From NCBI RefSeq assembly GCF_003391395.1, contig NZ_CP024190.1:3596001-3660000 (forward strand): a stretch of DNA of 64,000 nucleotides. The letters run 5' to 3'. The notes below the pieces were generated by a model that did no database searches, was not told where the DNA came from, and saw only the letters and a program-made list of their open reading frames with translations. How positions within the stretch are numbered: position 1 is the stretch's first letter; the number at the start of each line of letters is the position of its first letter. The position numbers and the translations under genes were made by a program. Below are positions 1 to 8,961 of this stretch, one piece after another. The DNA is from Mycobacterium marinum (GTDB taxonomy: Bacteria; Actinomycetota; Actinomycetes; Mycobacteriales; Mycobacteriaceae).

Positions 1-1166
1 CCCACGAATCCGCGGCCGCCGGATATACCTCGGCCTTGGCGGCCATGCCCACCCTCGCCGAGCTGGCCACCAACCACGCTGTGCACGGCGCATTGATGGC
101 CACCAACTTCTTCGGGATCAACACCATCCCGATCGCGTTCAACGAATCCGACTACATGCGGATGTGGGTCCAGGCCGCCATCACCATGGCCGGCTATCAG
201 GCTGTCAGCCAACACAGCGTGACGGCGACGCCCCGGACTTCGCCGTCACCCCAGATCATGACGGCCGACGCCGCCCCCGCCGCGACCAGCTCCATGCCCG
301 ACCCAGTGAAAATCATCCTCCAAGCGCTTCAGGGCTTCCTGAATTTCCTGCGCAACCTGGCAGCCGAGACGCTCTCGGGGCCGTTGGAAAAATTTGTTGT
401 CCACGTTCTGGACTCATTCATCTCATTCGCATCCGGGTCGGTGTTCAAGTTCGTCGCATACGCGGTGCTAGACCCGATGATCTACTTCGGCCCTTTCACC
501 CCGGCAATCAGTCCGCTCGGGCTACCGGCCGTGACTGTAGGGCTGGCCGGGCTTGCCGGCATCAGCACCCCACCACAAACGGCGCCACCCCTGCCCGGCG
601 GTGCGCAGTCCGGACCGCCGAGCCATCAGATCTCACCCGCGACCACCGGCGTCGCCGTTGCCAGCGTTAGCACCGGCGCTACCGTTGCCGGGTCGACTCC
701 CACTGCGCACGCGGCCGCCGCGCCATCGGGCCCCTCCTCCGCTGGACCCGTTGCCGCCCAGAGCTTTTACGCCGTCCTCGGCCCCGACGGCGGCGGGCGC
801 ACTCCGACGACAAACGGCAAAGCGCTTGCCGGTGCCGCCGCCGACGCCGTGGCACCGGCCGCCAGACTGCCCGGCGACCAGGCCCGAGCCGCCTCCCGCA
901 GAGCCCGGACGGCACAAAAACGCCTACGCCAGTACCGCTATGAATTCCTTGACGCCGACGGATACCCGACCACGGTGGACCCACCAGCAGCGGAGCCAAG
1001 CGCCGTCAGCGAACACGGCGCGAATGCGTATGGATTTTCCCGAGAAATCTCCAAAACAATTGCTGGACAACCGGATAGGCTCACCGTGGGCAGGGAAACC
1101 AGATTCGCCGAAACCACAACGCTACCCATGCTGCCACGCACCTGGACCGATGCCGACCCCTGCTAG
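1..1166 (+). CDS. PPE family protein, PPW subfamily (5' end outside window)
   Basis: The frame is open from the left edge, so this is the C-terminal part of a longer gene; the TTG at 36 is not a believable start because PPE-like residues continue upstream of it. The first visible residues (ATNFFGINTIPIAFNESDY, then MRMW) match the last helices of a PPE domain. A long Ala/Pro/Ser/Gly-rich linker follows. The tail contains PMLPRTW, which fits the PxxPxxW signature of the PPW subfamily, preceded by a GFS-type motif. PPE proteins are exported through type VII secretion, usually with a PE partner. Position next to metH and the PAC2 gene matches PPE37 (Rv2123) of M. tuberculosis; a role in iron or haem use is family knowledge only. 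Confidence 0.85.
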   Translation, partial: HESAAAGYTSALAAMPTLAELATNHAVHGALMATNFFGINTIPIAFNESDYMRMWVQAAITMAGYQAVSQHSVTATPRTSPSPQIMTADAAPAATSSMPDPVKIILQALQGFLNFLRNLAAETLSGPLEKFVVHVLDSFISFASGSVFKFVAYAVLDPMIYFGPFTPAISPLGLPAVTVGLAGLAGISTPPQTAPPLPGGAQSGPPSHQISPATTGVAVASVSTGATVAGSTPTAHAAAAPSGPSSAGPVAAQSFYAVLGPDGGGRTPTTNGKALAGAAADAVAPAARLPGDQARAASRRARTAQKRLRQYRYEFLDADGYPTTVDPPAAEPSAVSEHGANAYGFSREISKTIAGQPDRLTVGRETRFAETTTLPMLPRTWTDADPC

Positions 1167-1560
1167 ACATTGGAGTACTTCGCCTCAGGGTGGTGCAGCA
1201 CAAAGGCGTCCGTCGACTGCTCGGGGTGCAACTGCGGTTCTTCGGACAAGGTCACGCCGATGCGTTCGGGCTCCAGCAGCTTCATCATCTTGGCGCGATC
1301 CTCCAGATCGGGGCAGGTGCCGTAGCCGAAGGCGAAGCGGGCACCTCGATAGCCGAGCTTGAAGTAGTCCTCGCCGTGCCTTTCTCCGAGAGGTCCCTGA
1401 TCTCGTCGGCGATGTCGTAGTCGCCGAGGTTGGACAGGTTGCAGCCGAAGGTGTTGGTCTCTACCGCGTCAGCACCGGACTCGAAATAGTTCCGGTGGAT
1501 GGTTTCCAGCACGTCAGGGCGGGTTTCGTTGAGGATCTCGCTGCAGCACGAGGAGATCAG
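1163..1560 (-). pseudogene. metH: metH remnant (cobalamin-dependent methionine synthase), both ends of the gene fused by deletion
   Basis: Two short pieces of MetH survive on the minus strand. From about 1550 down to 1390 the translation includes EILNETRPDVLETIHRNYF and NTFGCNLSNLGDYDIADEI, from the start of the homocysteine-binding domain. Right after LSEKGTA the frame changes, and from about 1388 to 1163 a second frame gives EDYFKLGYRGARFAFGYG and ends HPEQSTDAFVLHHPEAKYSNV, the extreme C-terminus of the family. About 1,000 residues in between are missing, and the first 50 or so residues of the protein are also not recognisable. The pieces touch at a GGC/GGCG microhomology. The enzyme cannot be made, so methionine synthesis would depend on MetE or another MetH elsewhere. 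The overlap with the PPE stop codon is tail-to-tail. Confidence 0.9.
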
Positions 1561-1720
1561 TGTCGTAAGGGGGGCCTGCCAGCGGCAGTCACACAGCAAA
1601 AATAGTGGCGCTATGCAATTCCCTCAGCCATTGACAGCGACCGACCGATTGCGCCTGCGATATCCGGCCGGTCAGGAGGCATGCGCTCAGCTAACCCGCT
1701 CGAGGCCTTAGGCTGACCAG

Positions 1721-2599
1721 ATGACCCCGTCCGATGCCAGCCGAGAGCTGCCCGAACTACACAAGACCGTGGTTGTGGCGGCGTTTGAGGGCTGGAACGA
1801 CGCGGGCGACGCCGCCAGCGACGCGGTCGGACACCTTGCCGCCATCTGGAACGCGACTCCCATCGTGGAGATCGACGACGAGGCCTACTACGACTATCAG
1901 GTGAATCGGCCGGTCATCCGACAGATCGACGGGGTTACCCGGGAGCTGGAGTGGCCAGCGATGCGGATCTCGCACTGCCGCCCACCCGACAGTGACCGCG
2001 ATGTCGTATTGATGTGCGGGTTGGAACCCAACATGCGCTGGCGCACATTTTGTGCGGAGCTGCTGGCGATCATCGAGAAACTCAACGTCGACACCGTCGT
2101 GATCCTCGGGGCCTTGCTGGCCGATACGCCGCATACCCGCCCGGTCCCGGTATCGGGCGCGGCCTACTCGGCCGAGTCGGCGCGGGTCTTCGGTCTGGAA
2201 GAAACGCGCTACGAGGGCCCCACCGGCATTGCGGGAGTGTTTCAGTACGCGTGTGTGGCGGCCGGGATCCCGGCGGTGACGTTCTGGGCGGCGGTGCCGC
2301 ACTACGTATCGCACCCGCCGAACCCCAAGGCCACGGTGGCGCTGTTACGCCGCGTCGAGGACGTGCTCGACATCGAGGTACCGCTGTCGAGCCTGCCCGC
2401 CCAAGCCGAGGTGTGGGAGCAAGAGATCACCGAGATGACCTCTGATGACGACGAGCTGGCCGAGTACGTGCAGACGCTGGAGAAGCACGGCGATGAAGCG
2501 GTCGAAATGAACGACGCGCTGGGCAAGATCGACGGGGACGCACTGGCCGCCGAATTCGAGCGCTATCTGCGGCGCCGCCGGCCGGGTTTTGGACTCTAG
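1721..2599 (+). CDS. PAC2 family protein (Rv2125-like)
   Basis: This 292-residue protein belongs to the PAC2 (proteasome assembly chaperone 2) family. The N-terminal block VVVAAFEGWNDAGDAASDA and the internal ILGALLADTPHTRPVPVSG stretch are characteristic of actinobacterial members. Length equals that of the M. tuberculosis counterpart, and the gene holds the same place downstream of metH. Known structures of the family show a trimeric fold, but the cellular role in mycobacteria is unsettled; a link to proteasome assembly rests on homology only. The ATG at 1721 follows about 110 bp that carry no gene. The gene converges with the monooxygenase on its right. Confidence 0.88.
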   Translation: MTPSDASRELPELHKTVVVAAFEGWNDAGDAASDAVGHLAAIWNATPIVEIDDEAYYDYQVNRPVIRQIDGVTRELEWPAMRISHCRPPDSDRDVVLMCGLEPNMRWRTFCAELLAIIEKLNVDTVVILGALLADTPHTRPVPVSGAAYSAESARVFGLEETRYEGPTGIAGVFQYACVAAGIPAVTFWAAVPHYVSHPPNPKATVALLRRVEDVLDIEVPLSSLPAQAEVWEQEITEMTSDDDELAEYVQTLEKHGDEAVEMNDALGKIDGDALAAEFERYLRRRRPGFGL

Positions 2600-2648
2600 C
2601 CCGCCGAGCTCTAGCCGGTCTGTCCCAGTCAGCGCCGCTGCGGCAAAC

Positions 2649-3860
2649 CTAGTTGGGCGCAATCGGGCTGTCGGAGTCTGACATCCCCTGGCGCAGCATG
2701 GCTATGACGGCGGTGGGCTCACCGGCCAAGGATGTCTCAACGAATCGGTTGATCAGCGGGCGCCAGGTGAAGCGCAGCCCGGCGCGGCGAATCGAGAGCT
2801 GTGAGGACGACGGCGACAGCATCCAGCCGGAGGCCGCGCGCGCGCTTTCCTGCTTCTGCTCGACCGTCGGACGCCAAAGCCGCTCGTAGAAGTCCAGCGC
2901 GCGCTCCACCGATGACGTTCTGCGCAGCTGCTCGGACAGCACGTATGCGCCGGCCAGCGCCAGCGAGGCACCCGGCCCGGTCAGCGGCGACACCGCCGAG
3001 CACGCGTCGCCGACCAGGACCACACGGTTGGTGCTCCAGCGCGGCATCTCGACCTGTGCAACCTGCCCGAAGTAGATGTCCCCCGATGGCGGGCATCTCT
3101 CGAGCACCTCGGGCACCAGCCAGCCCATGCCCGCAAATCGGTCCCGTAGCGCCGCACGGGCGTCGGGAGGCGGTTCGGGATCGGCAGCGCGATAGGCCGC
3201 AAAGACCGCCGTCTGGCCATTACGCAGGGCGTAGAGACCCAGTTGCCGGTCGACGGTGTCGGTGATGACGACGTGATCGCCGGCCGTGTCGTCCATGTCA
3301 GAGGCGTCGAAGACGAAGGCCGCGAAATGAAATCCCAGGTAGCGCAGATATTGCGCTTCGGCGCCGAACGCCAGTGCCCGCACCGTGGAGTGGATCCCGT
3401 CGGCGCCGACCAGTAGATCGACATCGAGGCGCGCACCGTCGTCCAGGGTCACCACCGCGCGATCGTCGCCGTGCGTCACCTCCGACACCGAGGTACCGAA
3501 CCGCAGGTCGACATTGGTCGGAAGGTTGTCCAGCAGGACCTTGTGCAGATCGGTTCGGGTTATCCGGCACAGCCTGTCTTCGAGTGCCTTGGCGATGCGC
3601 CCGTAGGGCAGACCGGCTCGACGTCGGCCCAGCTCATCGACCAGGCCGGTGTCACCGATGGAATAGGAGACGTCCCGAATCGCGTCCAGGATGCCAATCG
3701 CATCGGCCGCCTCGTATCCAGCTCCGAACAGGTCGATCATGGCGCCCTGAGTCGGCGGACCGGGTGAGCGCTCCACGAGCACGACCTCGGCACCCAGCGC
3801 CGACATCCGCTCCGCCAGTGCCAGCCCCGCGATGCCGGCGCCGCAAACAGCCACCCTCAC
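2649..3860 (-). CDS. FAD-dependent monooxygenase (aromatic hydroxylase type)
   Basis: The 403-residue product begins with a Rossmann dinucleotide motif (GAGIAG at residues 7-12) followed by an acidic strand end (VVLVERS), and has the second FAD motif VVLVGDACSAVSPLTGPGAS near residue 290. This order is that of single-component flavin hydroxylases (PHBH/UbiH/TetX type), which hydroxylate an organic substrate with NAD(P)H and O2. The substrate cannot be read from sequence. It follows the SDR gene by 33 bp on the same strand, and that gene follows mshC by 23 bp, so the three are probably cotranscribed. I do not recall a counterpart at this place in M. tuberculosis, so it may be a lineage-specific addition or a loss there. 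Confidence 0.85.
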   Translation of the reverse strand: MRVAVCGAGIAGLALAERMSALGAEVVLVERSPGPPTQGAMIDLFGAGYEAADAIGILDAIRDVSYSIGDTGLVDELGRRRAGLPYGRIAKALEDRLCRITRTDLHKVLLDNLPTNVDLRFGTSVSEVTHGDDRAVVTLDDGARLDVDLLVGADGIHSTVRALAFGAEAQYLRYLGFHFAAFVFDASDMDDTAGDHVVITDTVDRQLGLYALRNGQTAVFAAYRAADPEPPPDARAALRDRFAGMGWLVPEVLERCPPSGDIYFGQVAQVEMPRWSTNRVVLVGDACSAVSPLTGPGASLALAGAYVLSEQLRRTSSVERALDFYERLWRPTVEQKQESARAASGWMLSPSSSQLSIRRAGLRFTWRPLINRFVETSLAGEPTAVIAMLRQGMSDSDSPIAPN

Positions 3861-3893
3861 GGCGTCACCGACTTCCTTCTGCGCAGCCCGCGG

Positions 3894-4775
3894 CTACGGC
3901 TTTTCCAAGCCCTGGTTGTAGGCACTGGTGGAGCGCCCGAGCGCCGCCACCTCAGCGTCCAGCCTGGGCAGTAGCTCGGCTGTGGCCTTGCGGACGGGCA
4001 GTTCACCCAGCGACGTCGAGAGCACAGGTTTGAGCCAGCGGAACAGTCCCACCCAATCCGGGCAGTAGATACGGGTCTTGCGACCTTCGATGCCCTTGAC
4101 GAAGGCGGCCGCGCACTTGTTCACCGAGGTGGTCCTGTTCAACGGCCAGGGCAGCCTGGACAGCAGCTCAGCAAACGCGGGCAGGTCGCCCTTGGTGTCA
4201 CGAACCAAAGCGGTGTCGATCCACGACATGTGCGCCGACCCGACGCTGACGCCACGGTCTGCGACTTCCAGTCGAAGCGCGTTGGCGAAGATCTCGACCG
4301 CGGCCTTCGACGCGTTGTACGGCGCCAGCCCGGGAGATGCCGCGTAGGCAGCCAGCGAAGAGACGATCAGCACGTAGCCGCGGCGTTCGATGACCGCCGG
4401 CAAGGTGGCACGCACGGTGTGAAAAACACCGATGACGTTGACGTCCAGCACCCGCTTGAATGCCTCCGGATCCACCTGCAGCACCGAACCGTAGCTGGCG
4501 ATGCCGGCGTTGGCCATCACGATGTCGATGCCGCCGAATTTCTCGACGGCCTGATTGGCGGCCGCCTCCATGGCGGGCAGATCGCGTACGTCGGCAACCA
4601 CGGTGAGCACTCGGTCGTCTCCGCCGAGTTCGGCCGCAATCGTCGCCAGCTCGGCCTCGCTCAGATCCGTCAGCACCAGTTTGGCGCCCATGTTGTGGAG
4701 GCGACGGGCGACCTCTGCCCCAATGCCGCGAGCACCGCCCGTGATGAAGACGACTTTGTCCTGCACCGATGTCAT
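3894..4775 (-). CDS. short-chain dehydrogenase/reductase (Rv2129c-like)
   Basis: This is a 293-residue classical SDR. The nucleotide-binding motif TGGARGIG is at residues 12-19, NAG at about 89-91, and the catalytic Ser (SSLAAYAA, about 139-140), Tyr153 and Lys157 (YNASK) are all present. It should reduce or oxidise a carbonyl or alcohol with NAD(P)(H). An acidic residue after the second strand (LTDLSE) suggests NAD preference, which is an inference. The C-terminal extension of about 60 residues is longer than in the simplest SDRs and is typical of the mycobacterial group. It lies between mshC and the FAD monooxygenase with short gaps. Confidence 0.9.
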   Translation of the reverse strand: MTSVQDKVVFITGGARGIGAEVARRLHNMGAKLVLTDLSEAELATIAAELGGDDRVLTVVADVRDLPAMEAAANQAVEKFGGIDIVMANAGIASYGSVLQVDPEAFKRVLDVNVIGVFHTVRATLPAVIERRGYVLIVSSLAAYAASPGLAPYNASKAAVEIFANALRLEVADRGVSVGSAHMSWIDTALVRDTKGDLPAFAELLSRLPWPLNRTTSVNKCAAAFVKGIEGRKTRIYCPDWVGLFRWLKPVLSTSLGELPVRKATAELLPRLDAEVAALGRSTSAYNQGLEKP

Positions 4776-4798
4776 GGCCGAAAACGTACCACCGTGGG

Positions 4799-6034
4799 CT
4801 ACAGGTCTACCCCCAGCAACGCATCGATGGTGCTGGCCACCAACCTTGGCGCTACCTCGTCATGGCCTCCGTAGTCGAGCGCATCGGTGGCCCAACCATC
4901 GAGTGCCGCAATCGCTTTGGGGGTGTTCAGATCGTCGGCCAGATACTGGCGCAGCCGGGCCACAACCGCCGCCGCGTCTGGACCGGCCGGCAATGTCGTC
5001 GCGGCGCGCCAGCGCTGCAGCCGACCGACCGCCTCATCGAGCACCTGCTGGGACCAGAACCGGTCGGCCCGGTAGTGCCCGGCCAGCAGCCCCAGCCGGA
5101 CCGCCGCCGGGTTGACTCCCTCGGCACGCAACCCCGATACCAGCACCAGGTTGCCGCGGCTCTTGGACATCTTGTGTCCGTCCCAGCCAATCATGCCGGC
5201 GTGTACGTAGTGCCGCGCGAATCGCCGCTCGCCCGTGACGCATTCGGCGTGCGCGGCGGTGAATTCGTGGTGCGGGAAGATCAGGTCGCTGCCGCCGCCC
5301 TGAACGTCCAGACCGCTGCCCACGCGGCTGAGTGCGATGGCCGCGCATTCGATGTGCCAGCCCGGCCGGCCGGGGCCGAACGGTGACGGCCAACTGGGCT
5401 CCCCGGGTCTCGCCGCGCGCCAGAGCAGAGCGTCGAGCGCATCGTTCTTGCCTGGTCTGCCCGGGTCACCGCCACGCTGCTCGAACAGGCCGAGCATGGT
5501 GTCGCGGTCGTAGCCGGACTCGTAGCCGAATTGCAGTGTGGCATCGGAGCGGTAGTAGACGTCGGGATGTTCGCCGTCCAGGACGTAGGCGGCGCCGGAA
5601 GCGAGCAGTTTCTCGACGAGCTCGATGATTTCGGCAACCGCCTCGGTAGCCCCGACGTAGTCGTGGGGCGAGAGGACCCGCAGCGCCGCCATGTCCTCGC
5701 GGAACAGCGCTACCTCCTGGGCGGCCAGGTCACGCCAGTCGACGCCGTCACGGTCGGCTCGCTCGAACAGCGGATCGTCGACGTCGGTGACGTTCTGCAC
5801 GTAGCGCACCTCATGGCCGAGATCCAGCCACAGACGATGGATCAAGTCGAATGCCAGATAGGTCGCGGCGTGGCCCAGATGCGTCGCGTCATAGGGCGTG
5901 ATCCCGCAGACGTACATGGTGGCCGTGTTTCCCGGCGCCACCGGACGCACTTGCCGGTCAGCGGTGTCGTAGAGCCGGAGTTCCGGCCCACGCCCCGGCA
6001 CGATGGGAACCGGTGCAGACGACCAAGATTGCAT
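4799..6034 (-). CDS. mshC: L-cysteine:1D-myo-inositol 2-amino-2-deoxy-alpha-D-glucopyranoside ligase
   Basis: MshC ligates cysteine to GlcN-Ins with ATP, the third enzymatic step of mycothiol synthesis, in the cytosol. The 411-residue protein is related to class I cysteinyl-tRNA synthetases: the HIGH-like motif is THLGH (residues 51-55), the zinc-site Cys is in YVCGITPYD (Cys43), and the KMSKS loop is intact (GHKMSKSRGN, near residue 288). It is shorter than CysS because the tRNA-anticodon region is missing, as expected for MshC. The ATG at 6034 gives MQSWSS, the usual mycobacterial start. It heads a minus-strand run with the SDR and the FAD monooxygenase, and its upstream region is the 59-bp repeat tract. 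Confidence 0.97.
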   Translation of the reverse strand: MQSWSSAPVPIVPGRGPELRLYDTADRQVRPVAPGNTATMYVCGITPYDATHLGHAATYLAFDLIHRLWLDLGHEVRYVQNVTDVDDPLFERADRDGVDWRDLAAQEVALFREDMAALRVLSPHDYVGATEAVAEIIELVEKLLASGAAYVLDGEHPDVYYRSDATLQFGYESGYDRDTMLGLFEQRGGDPGRPGKNDALDALLWRAARPGEPSWPSPFGPGRPGWHIECAAIALSRVGSGLDVQGGGSDLIFPHHEFTAAHAECVTGERRFARHYVHAGMIGWDGHKMSKSRGNLVLVSGLRAEGVNPAAVRLGLLAGHYRADRFWSQQVLDEAVGRLQRWRAATTLPAGPDAAAVVARLRQYLADDLNTPKAIAALDGWATDALDYGGHDEVAPRLVASTIDALLGVDL

Positions 6035-6047
6035 GCCTCGACTCTAG

Positions 6048-6293
6048 GCGGGGCGACGATGCGGCCCGCGGTGCGGGCCGAGGAGGAGCCCGGCCATCGG
6101 GCTCACGCGGGGCGACGATGCGGCCCGCGGTGCGGGCCGAGGAGGAGCCCGGCCATCGGGCTCACGCGGGGCGACGATGCGGCCCGCGGTGCGGGCCGAG
6201 GAGGAGCCCGGCCATCGGGCTCACGCTGGGCGACGATGCGGCCCGCGGTGCGGGCCGAGGAGGAGCCCGGCCATCGGGCTCACGCGGGGCGAC
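6048..6293. repeat. 59-bp tandem repeat, four full copies plus a 10-bp partial copy
   Basis: Each unit begins GCGGGGCGACGATGCGGCCC and ends CCATCGGGCTCAC. Copies start at 6048, 6107, 6166 and 6225, and a fifth start is cut off at 6293. The last full unit differs slightly (GCTGGGCGAC instead of GCGGGGCGAC). The tract begins 14 bp upstream of the mshC start codon and lies about 180 bp before the aldehyde dehydrogenase start. Units contain internal inverted segments (GCGGCCCGCGG, GCCCGGCCATCGGGC). The length is in the size range of mycobacterial MIRU/VNTR loci. Because 59 is not a multiple of three, any frame through it shifts from copy to copy, so it is not coding. Confidence 0.95.
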
Positions 6294-6476
6294 CCACGTT
6301 CCAGCGCGGCCCGGCGATCACGCGCAGCCGGGCAAACGCGGAGATACTGGCCGCTGGGCATTGCCGAGGGGTTCCGCGCTTGTTCAAAATGGGCTCTGCA
6401 AACCCGGAAATTTGTGGTCTGCTGGGTACCGTACGAACAGCTCCGGTTGGCGCCGGCGGCAAAGGCGGTGGCAGTG

Positions 6477-8030
6477 ATGATGGATACGACAAATCAGGCA
6501 AACCCGGCCGAAGCCGACACCCGCGATGAAGTGGTGGTCAAATGTCCGGCCACCGGCGAGATCGTCGGAACCGTCCCAGTCACAACGGTCGATGGCGTTG
6601 CGGCGGCGGCGGCACGGCTACGGGCCGCACAACCCGAGTGGCAGCGATTGGGTGTGTCCGGCCGCGCGTACTGGCTGGGCAGATGGCGCGATTGGATGCT
6701 CGACCACCGCGATGATCTGCTGACGCCGCTGCAGCTGGAAACGGGCAAGTCCTGGGGTGACGCGGGTATCGAGATCGCCACCGTGCAGGTCATCAACTAC
6801 TGGATCGACAACGCCGCAGAGTTTTTGGCCGACCAGCCGGTGCGCCCATACGGCGCAGCCAACGCGGCCAAGAAGCTGACCATTGTCTACGAGCCGTATC
6901 CCCTGGTCGGCGTCATCACCCCGTGGAACGGTCCGTTGTCGGTACCGCTGCTCGACGTTCCCGCCGCCCTGTTGGCCGGATGCGCCGTGCTGTCCAAGCC
7001 CTCGGAATTCACGCCATTGGCCTGGCAGCACGCGGTGGAGGGGTGGAAGCAGATCGGTGCACCGGACGTGCTCGATGTGGTCTTCGGTTTCGGAGAAACC
7101 GGTGCGGCCCTCGTCGACGTCGTTGATTACGTGATGTTCACCGGTTCGGTGGGCACCGGGCGCCGGATCGCCGTCGCCGCGGCCGAACGGTTGATCCCGT
7201 GCGGGCTGGAACTTGGCGGCAAAGACGCGATGATCGTCTGCGCGGACGCCGACATCGACAGGGCGGTCGATGGCGCGGTTTGGGGCGGATTCGCCTACAC
7301 CGGCCAAGTCTGTATTTCGGTGGAACGGATCTATGTCGAGGCCCCGGTATTTGACACGTTCGTGAGCAAATTGGTGGCCAGGACAGCGCAGCTGCGTCAG
7401 GGCATGGATGCCGGGCATGACTATTCGTGCGAAATAGGCTCGATGACTACCGCGCAACAACTCGAGATCGTGTCTCGACACGTCGACGACGCGGTCCGCA
7501 AGGGCGCGAAGGTTCTCATCGGCGGCAAAACGCGTGATCCCGGCGGGGACGGGTTGTTCTACGAACCGACGGTGCTGGTCGATGTCGACCATGACATGGA
7601 CTGCATGCGTGAGGAGACATTCGGCCCGACCTTGCCGGTGATGAAGGTGCGCGACGTTGCGGAGGCGATCGAGAAAGCCAACGATTGCCGATTCGGGTTG
7701 TCCGGCAGCGTCTGGACACGCGACAAAGCAAAGGCAATTGACATTGCCCGGCGCCTGAATACCGGCACCGTGAACATTAACAATGTGATCACCGGCATCT
7801 TTCAAATTGGGGTTCCGATGGCCGGCAGGAAAGAGTCGGGGTTGGGCACCCGCTCCGGCGGCGCCGAAGGCATCCGCAAGTACTGCCACCCCAAGAGCAT
7901 CGTCGCCGAGCGGGTCGCGATGAAAAAGGAGTTGCTCTGGTACCCCTATAGCCGCAAGAAAGGCAGCTTCGCGGAGAAGGTGATCAGAATGCTGTCGGCC
8001 AGAGACTGGCGGCGTCGACTAGGTCGGTAG
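6477..8030 (+). CDS. NAD(P)-dependent aldehyde dehydrogenase
   Basis: An aldehyde dehydrogenase that oxidises an aldehyde to its acid. With the ATG at 6477 it has 517 residues. The conserved elements are present in order: the PWNGPLSVP segment of the Rossmann domain, the general-base Glu in LELGGKD (about residue 245), and the catalytic Cys in GQVCIS (about 279), followed by EETFGP and the C-terminal GRKESGLG block. The frame is open further upstream to 6177, but that part runs through the tandem repeat and shows no ALDH similarity. The ATG at 6477 has AAGGCGG about ten bases before it; GTG at 6474 and ATG at 6480 are alternatives. The substrate is not evident. It converges with cysQ. Confidence 0.9.
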   Translation: MMDTTNQANPAEADTRDEVVVKCPATGEIVGTVPVTTVDGVAAAAARLRAAQPEWQRLGVSGRAYWLGRWRDWMLDHRDDLLTPLQLETGKSWGDAGIEIATVQVINYWIDNAAEFLADQPVRPYGAANAAKKLTIVYEPYPLVGVITPWNGPLSVPLLDVPAALLAGCAVLSKPSEFTPLAWQHAVEGWKQIGAPDVLDVVFGFGETGAALVDVVDYVMFTGSVGTGRRIAVAAAERLIPCGLELGGKDAMIVCADADIDRAVDGAVWGGFAYTGQVCISVERIYVEAPVFDTFVSKLVARTAQLRQGMDAGHDYSCEIGSMTTAQQLEIVSRHVDDAVRKGAKVLIGGKTRDPGGDGLFYEPTVLVDVDHDMDCMREETFGPTLPVMKVRDVAEAIEKANDCRFGLSGSVWTRDKAKAIDIARRLNTGTVNINNVITGIFQIGVPMAGRKESGLGTRSGGAEGIRKYCHPKSIVAERVAMKKELLWYPYSRKKGSFAEKVIRMLSARDWRRRLGR

Positions 8031-8058
8031 GACGGGGCCGATCCAACCGGTAGCGGTT

Positions 8059-8850
8059 TTACCGCCACACCTGTCGGATGGCATCGAGCAGCACAGGCGC
8101 CAGCTCGGGGCGACACATCACGAAATCGGGCAGGTAGGGGTCCAGCTGGTTGTACCGAAGCGGCGACCCATCCAATCGGGATGCGTGCATGCCGGCGGCC
8201 ATCACCACGCCGGCCGGCGCCGCCGAGTCCCATTCCCATTGGCCTCCGGCGTGCAGATAGGCATCGGCTTTGCCCTCGATGAGGGCCATCGCCTTGGCGC
8301 CGGCCGAACCAATGGCGACTGGTTGGATGGCCAGCGTCCGACTGACGTGATAGAGGACTGCCGGCGGACGGGTGGTGCTGACCGCCACCCGAATGACATC
8401 CGGCACCCCGACCGGTGCGGCGTCGGCGGTCACCGTGTCGCTGCGGAAAACGATGTTGCCGCGGGCCGGCAGTGACACGGCAGCATCGGTGATCTCGGGC
8501 CTGCCGTTGGCGCGACGCTGCCACAACGCGACATGAACCGCCCAGTCGTCCCGGCCACGCGTGGAGAACTCGCGGGTGCCGTCCAGCGGATCGATGATCC
8601 ACACCCGATCAGACTTCAGCCGCACCAGGTCGTCGTGAGCTTCCTCACTGAGCACCGCGTCACCGGGCCGCTCCGCCCGTAGCCGCCGTAGCAGCAGGGA
8701 GTTCGCCTGGAAGTCACCGGCGTCACCAAGCGCCCATGGATGGTCGAAACCAACCTCTTCCCGCACGGCCAGCAGCAATTTCCCAGCGTCCACCGCGAGG
8801 TCGGCAGCCAGCTCCGCATCGGTCAGGTGGCGCGCGGGCGGGTGGCTCAC
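8059..8850 (-). CDS. cysQ: 3'(2'),5'-bisphosphate nucleotidase CysQ
   Basis: CysQ hydrolyses 3'-phosphoadenosine 5'-phosphate to AMP and so clears a by-product of sulfate assimilation and sulfotransfer; the M. tuberculosis enzyme (Rv2131c) also acts on inositol and fructose phosphates. The metal-site motifs of the Li-sensitive phosphatase family are intact: SEEAHDD, IDPLDGTREF and, near the C-terminus, GGQWEWDSAAPAG. GTG at 8850 (VSHPPARHLTDAELAADLA) is preferred because the conserved N-terminus begins there; an ATG at 8910 would add 20 unconserved residues. The neighbour order mshC-cysQ matches M. tuberculosis apart from the inserted aldehyde dehydrogenase and repeat. Confidence 0.93.
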   Translation of the reverse strand: MSHPPARHLTDAELAADLAVDAGKLLLAVREEVGFDHPWALGDAGDFQANSLLLRRLRAERPGDAVLSEEAHDDLVRLKSDRVWIIDPLDGTREFSTRGRDDWAVHVALWQRRANGRPEITDAAVSLPARGNIVFRSDTVTADAAPVGVPDVIRVAVSTTRPPAVLYHVSRTLAIQPVAIGSAGAKAMALIEGKADAYLHAGGQWEWDSAAPAGVVMAAGMHASRLDGSPLRYNQLDPYLPDFVMCRPELAPVLLDAIRQVWR

Positions 8851-8961
8851 CGCACAAGTATCGCCGAGTTGGCACGCGCGCTCATGCCGGACCAAACACG
8901 TCGCACCCACAACGGCGATCAGGAACGGTCAAACGCGCCGCATCGGACTCCCGACGACCTT

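Noticed and set aside
1190..1420. Plus-strand 76-codon gene after the PPE gene.
   Set aside because: It is antisense to the C-terminal metH remnant, whose minus-strand reading is unmistakable.
6048..6293. CRISPR array.
   Set aside because: Units are head-to-tail with no spacers between them and no cas genes nearby.
6177..6476. N-terminal extension of the aldehyde dehydrogenase through the tandem repeat.
   Set aside because: Repeat-encoded residues do not match the family, and the usual start with a ribosome-binding site is at 6477.
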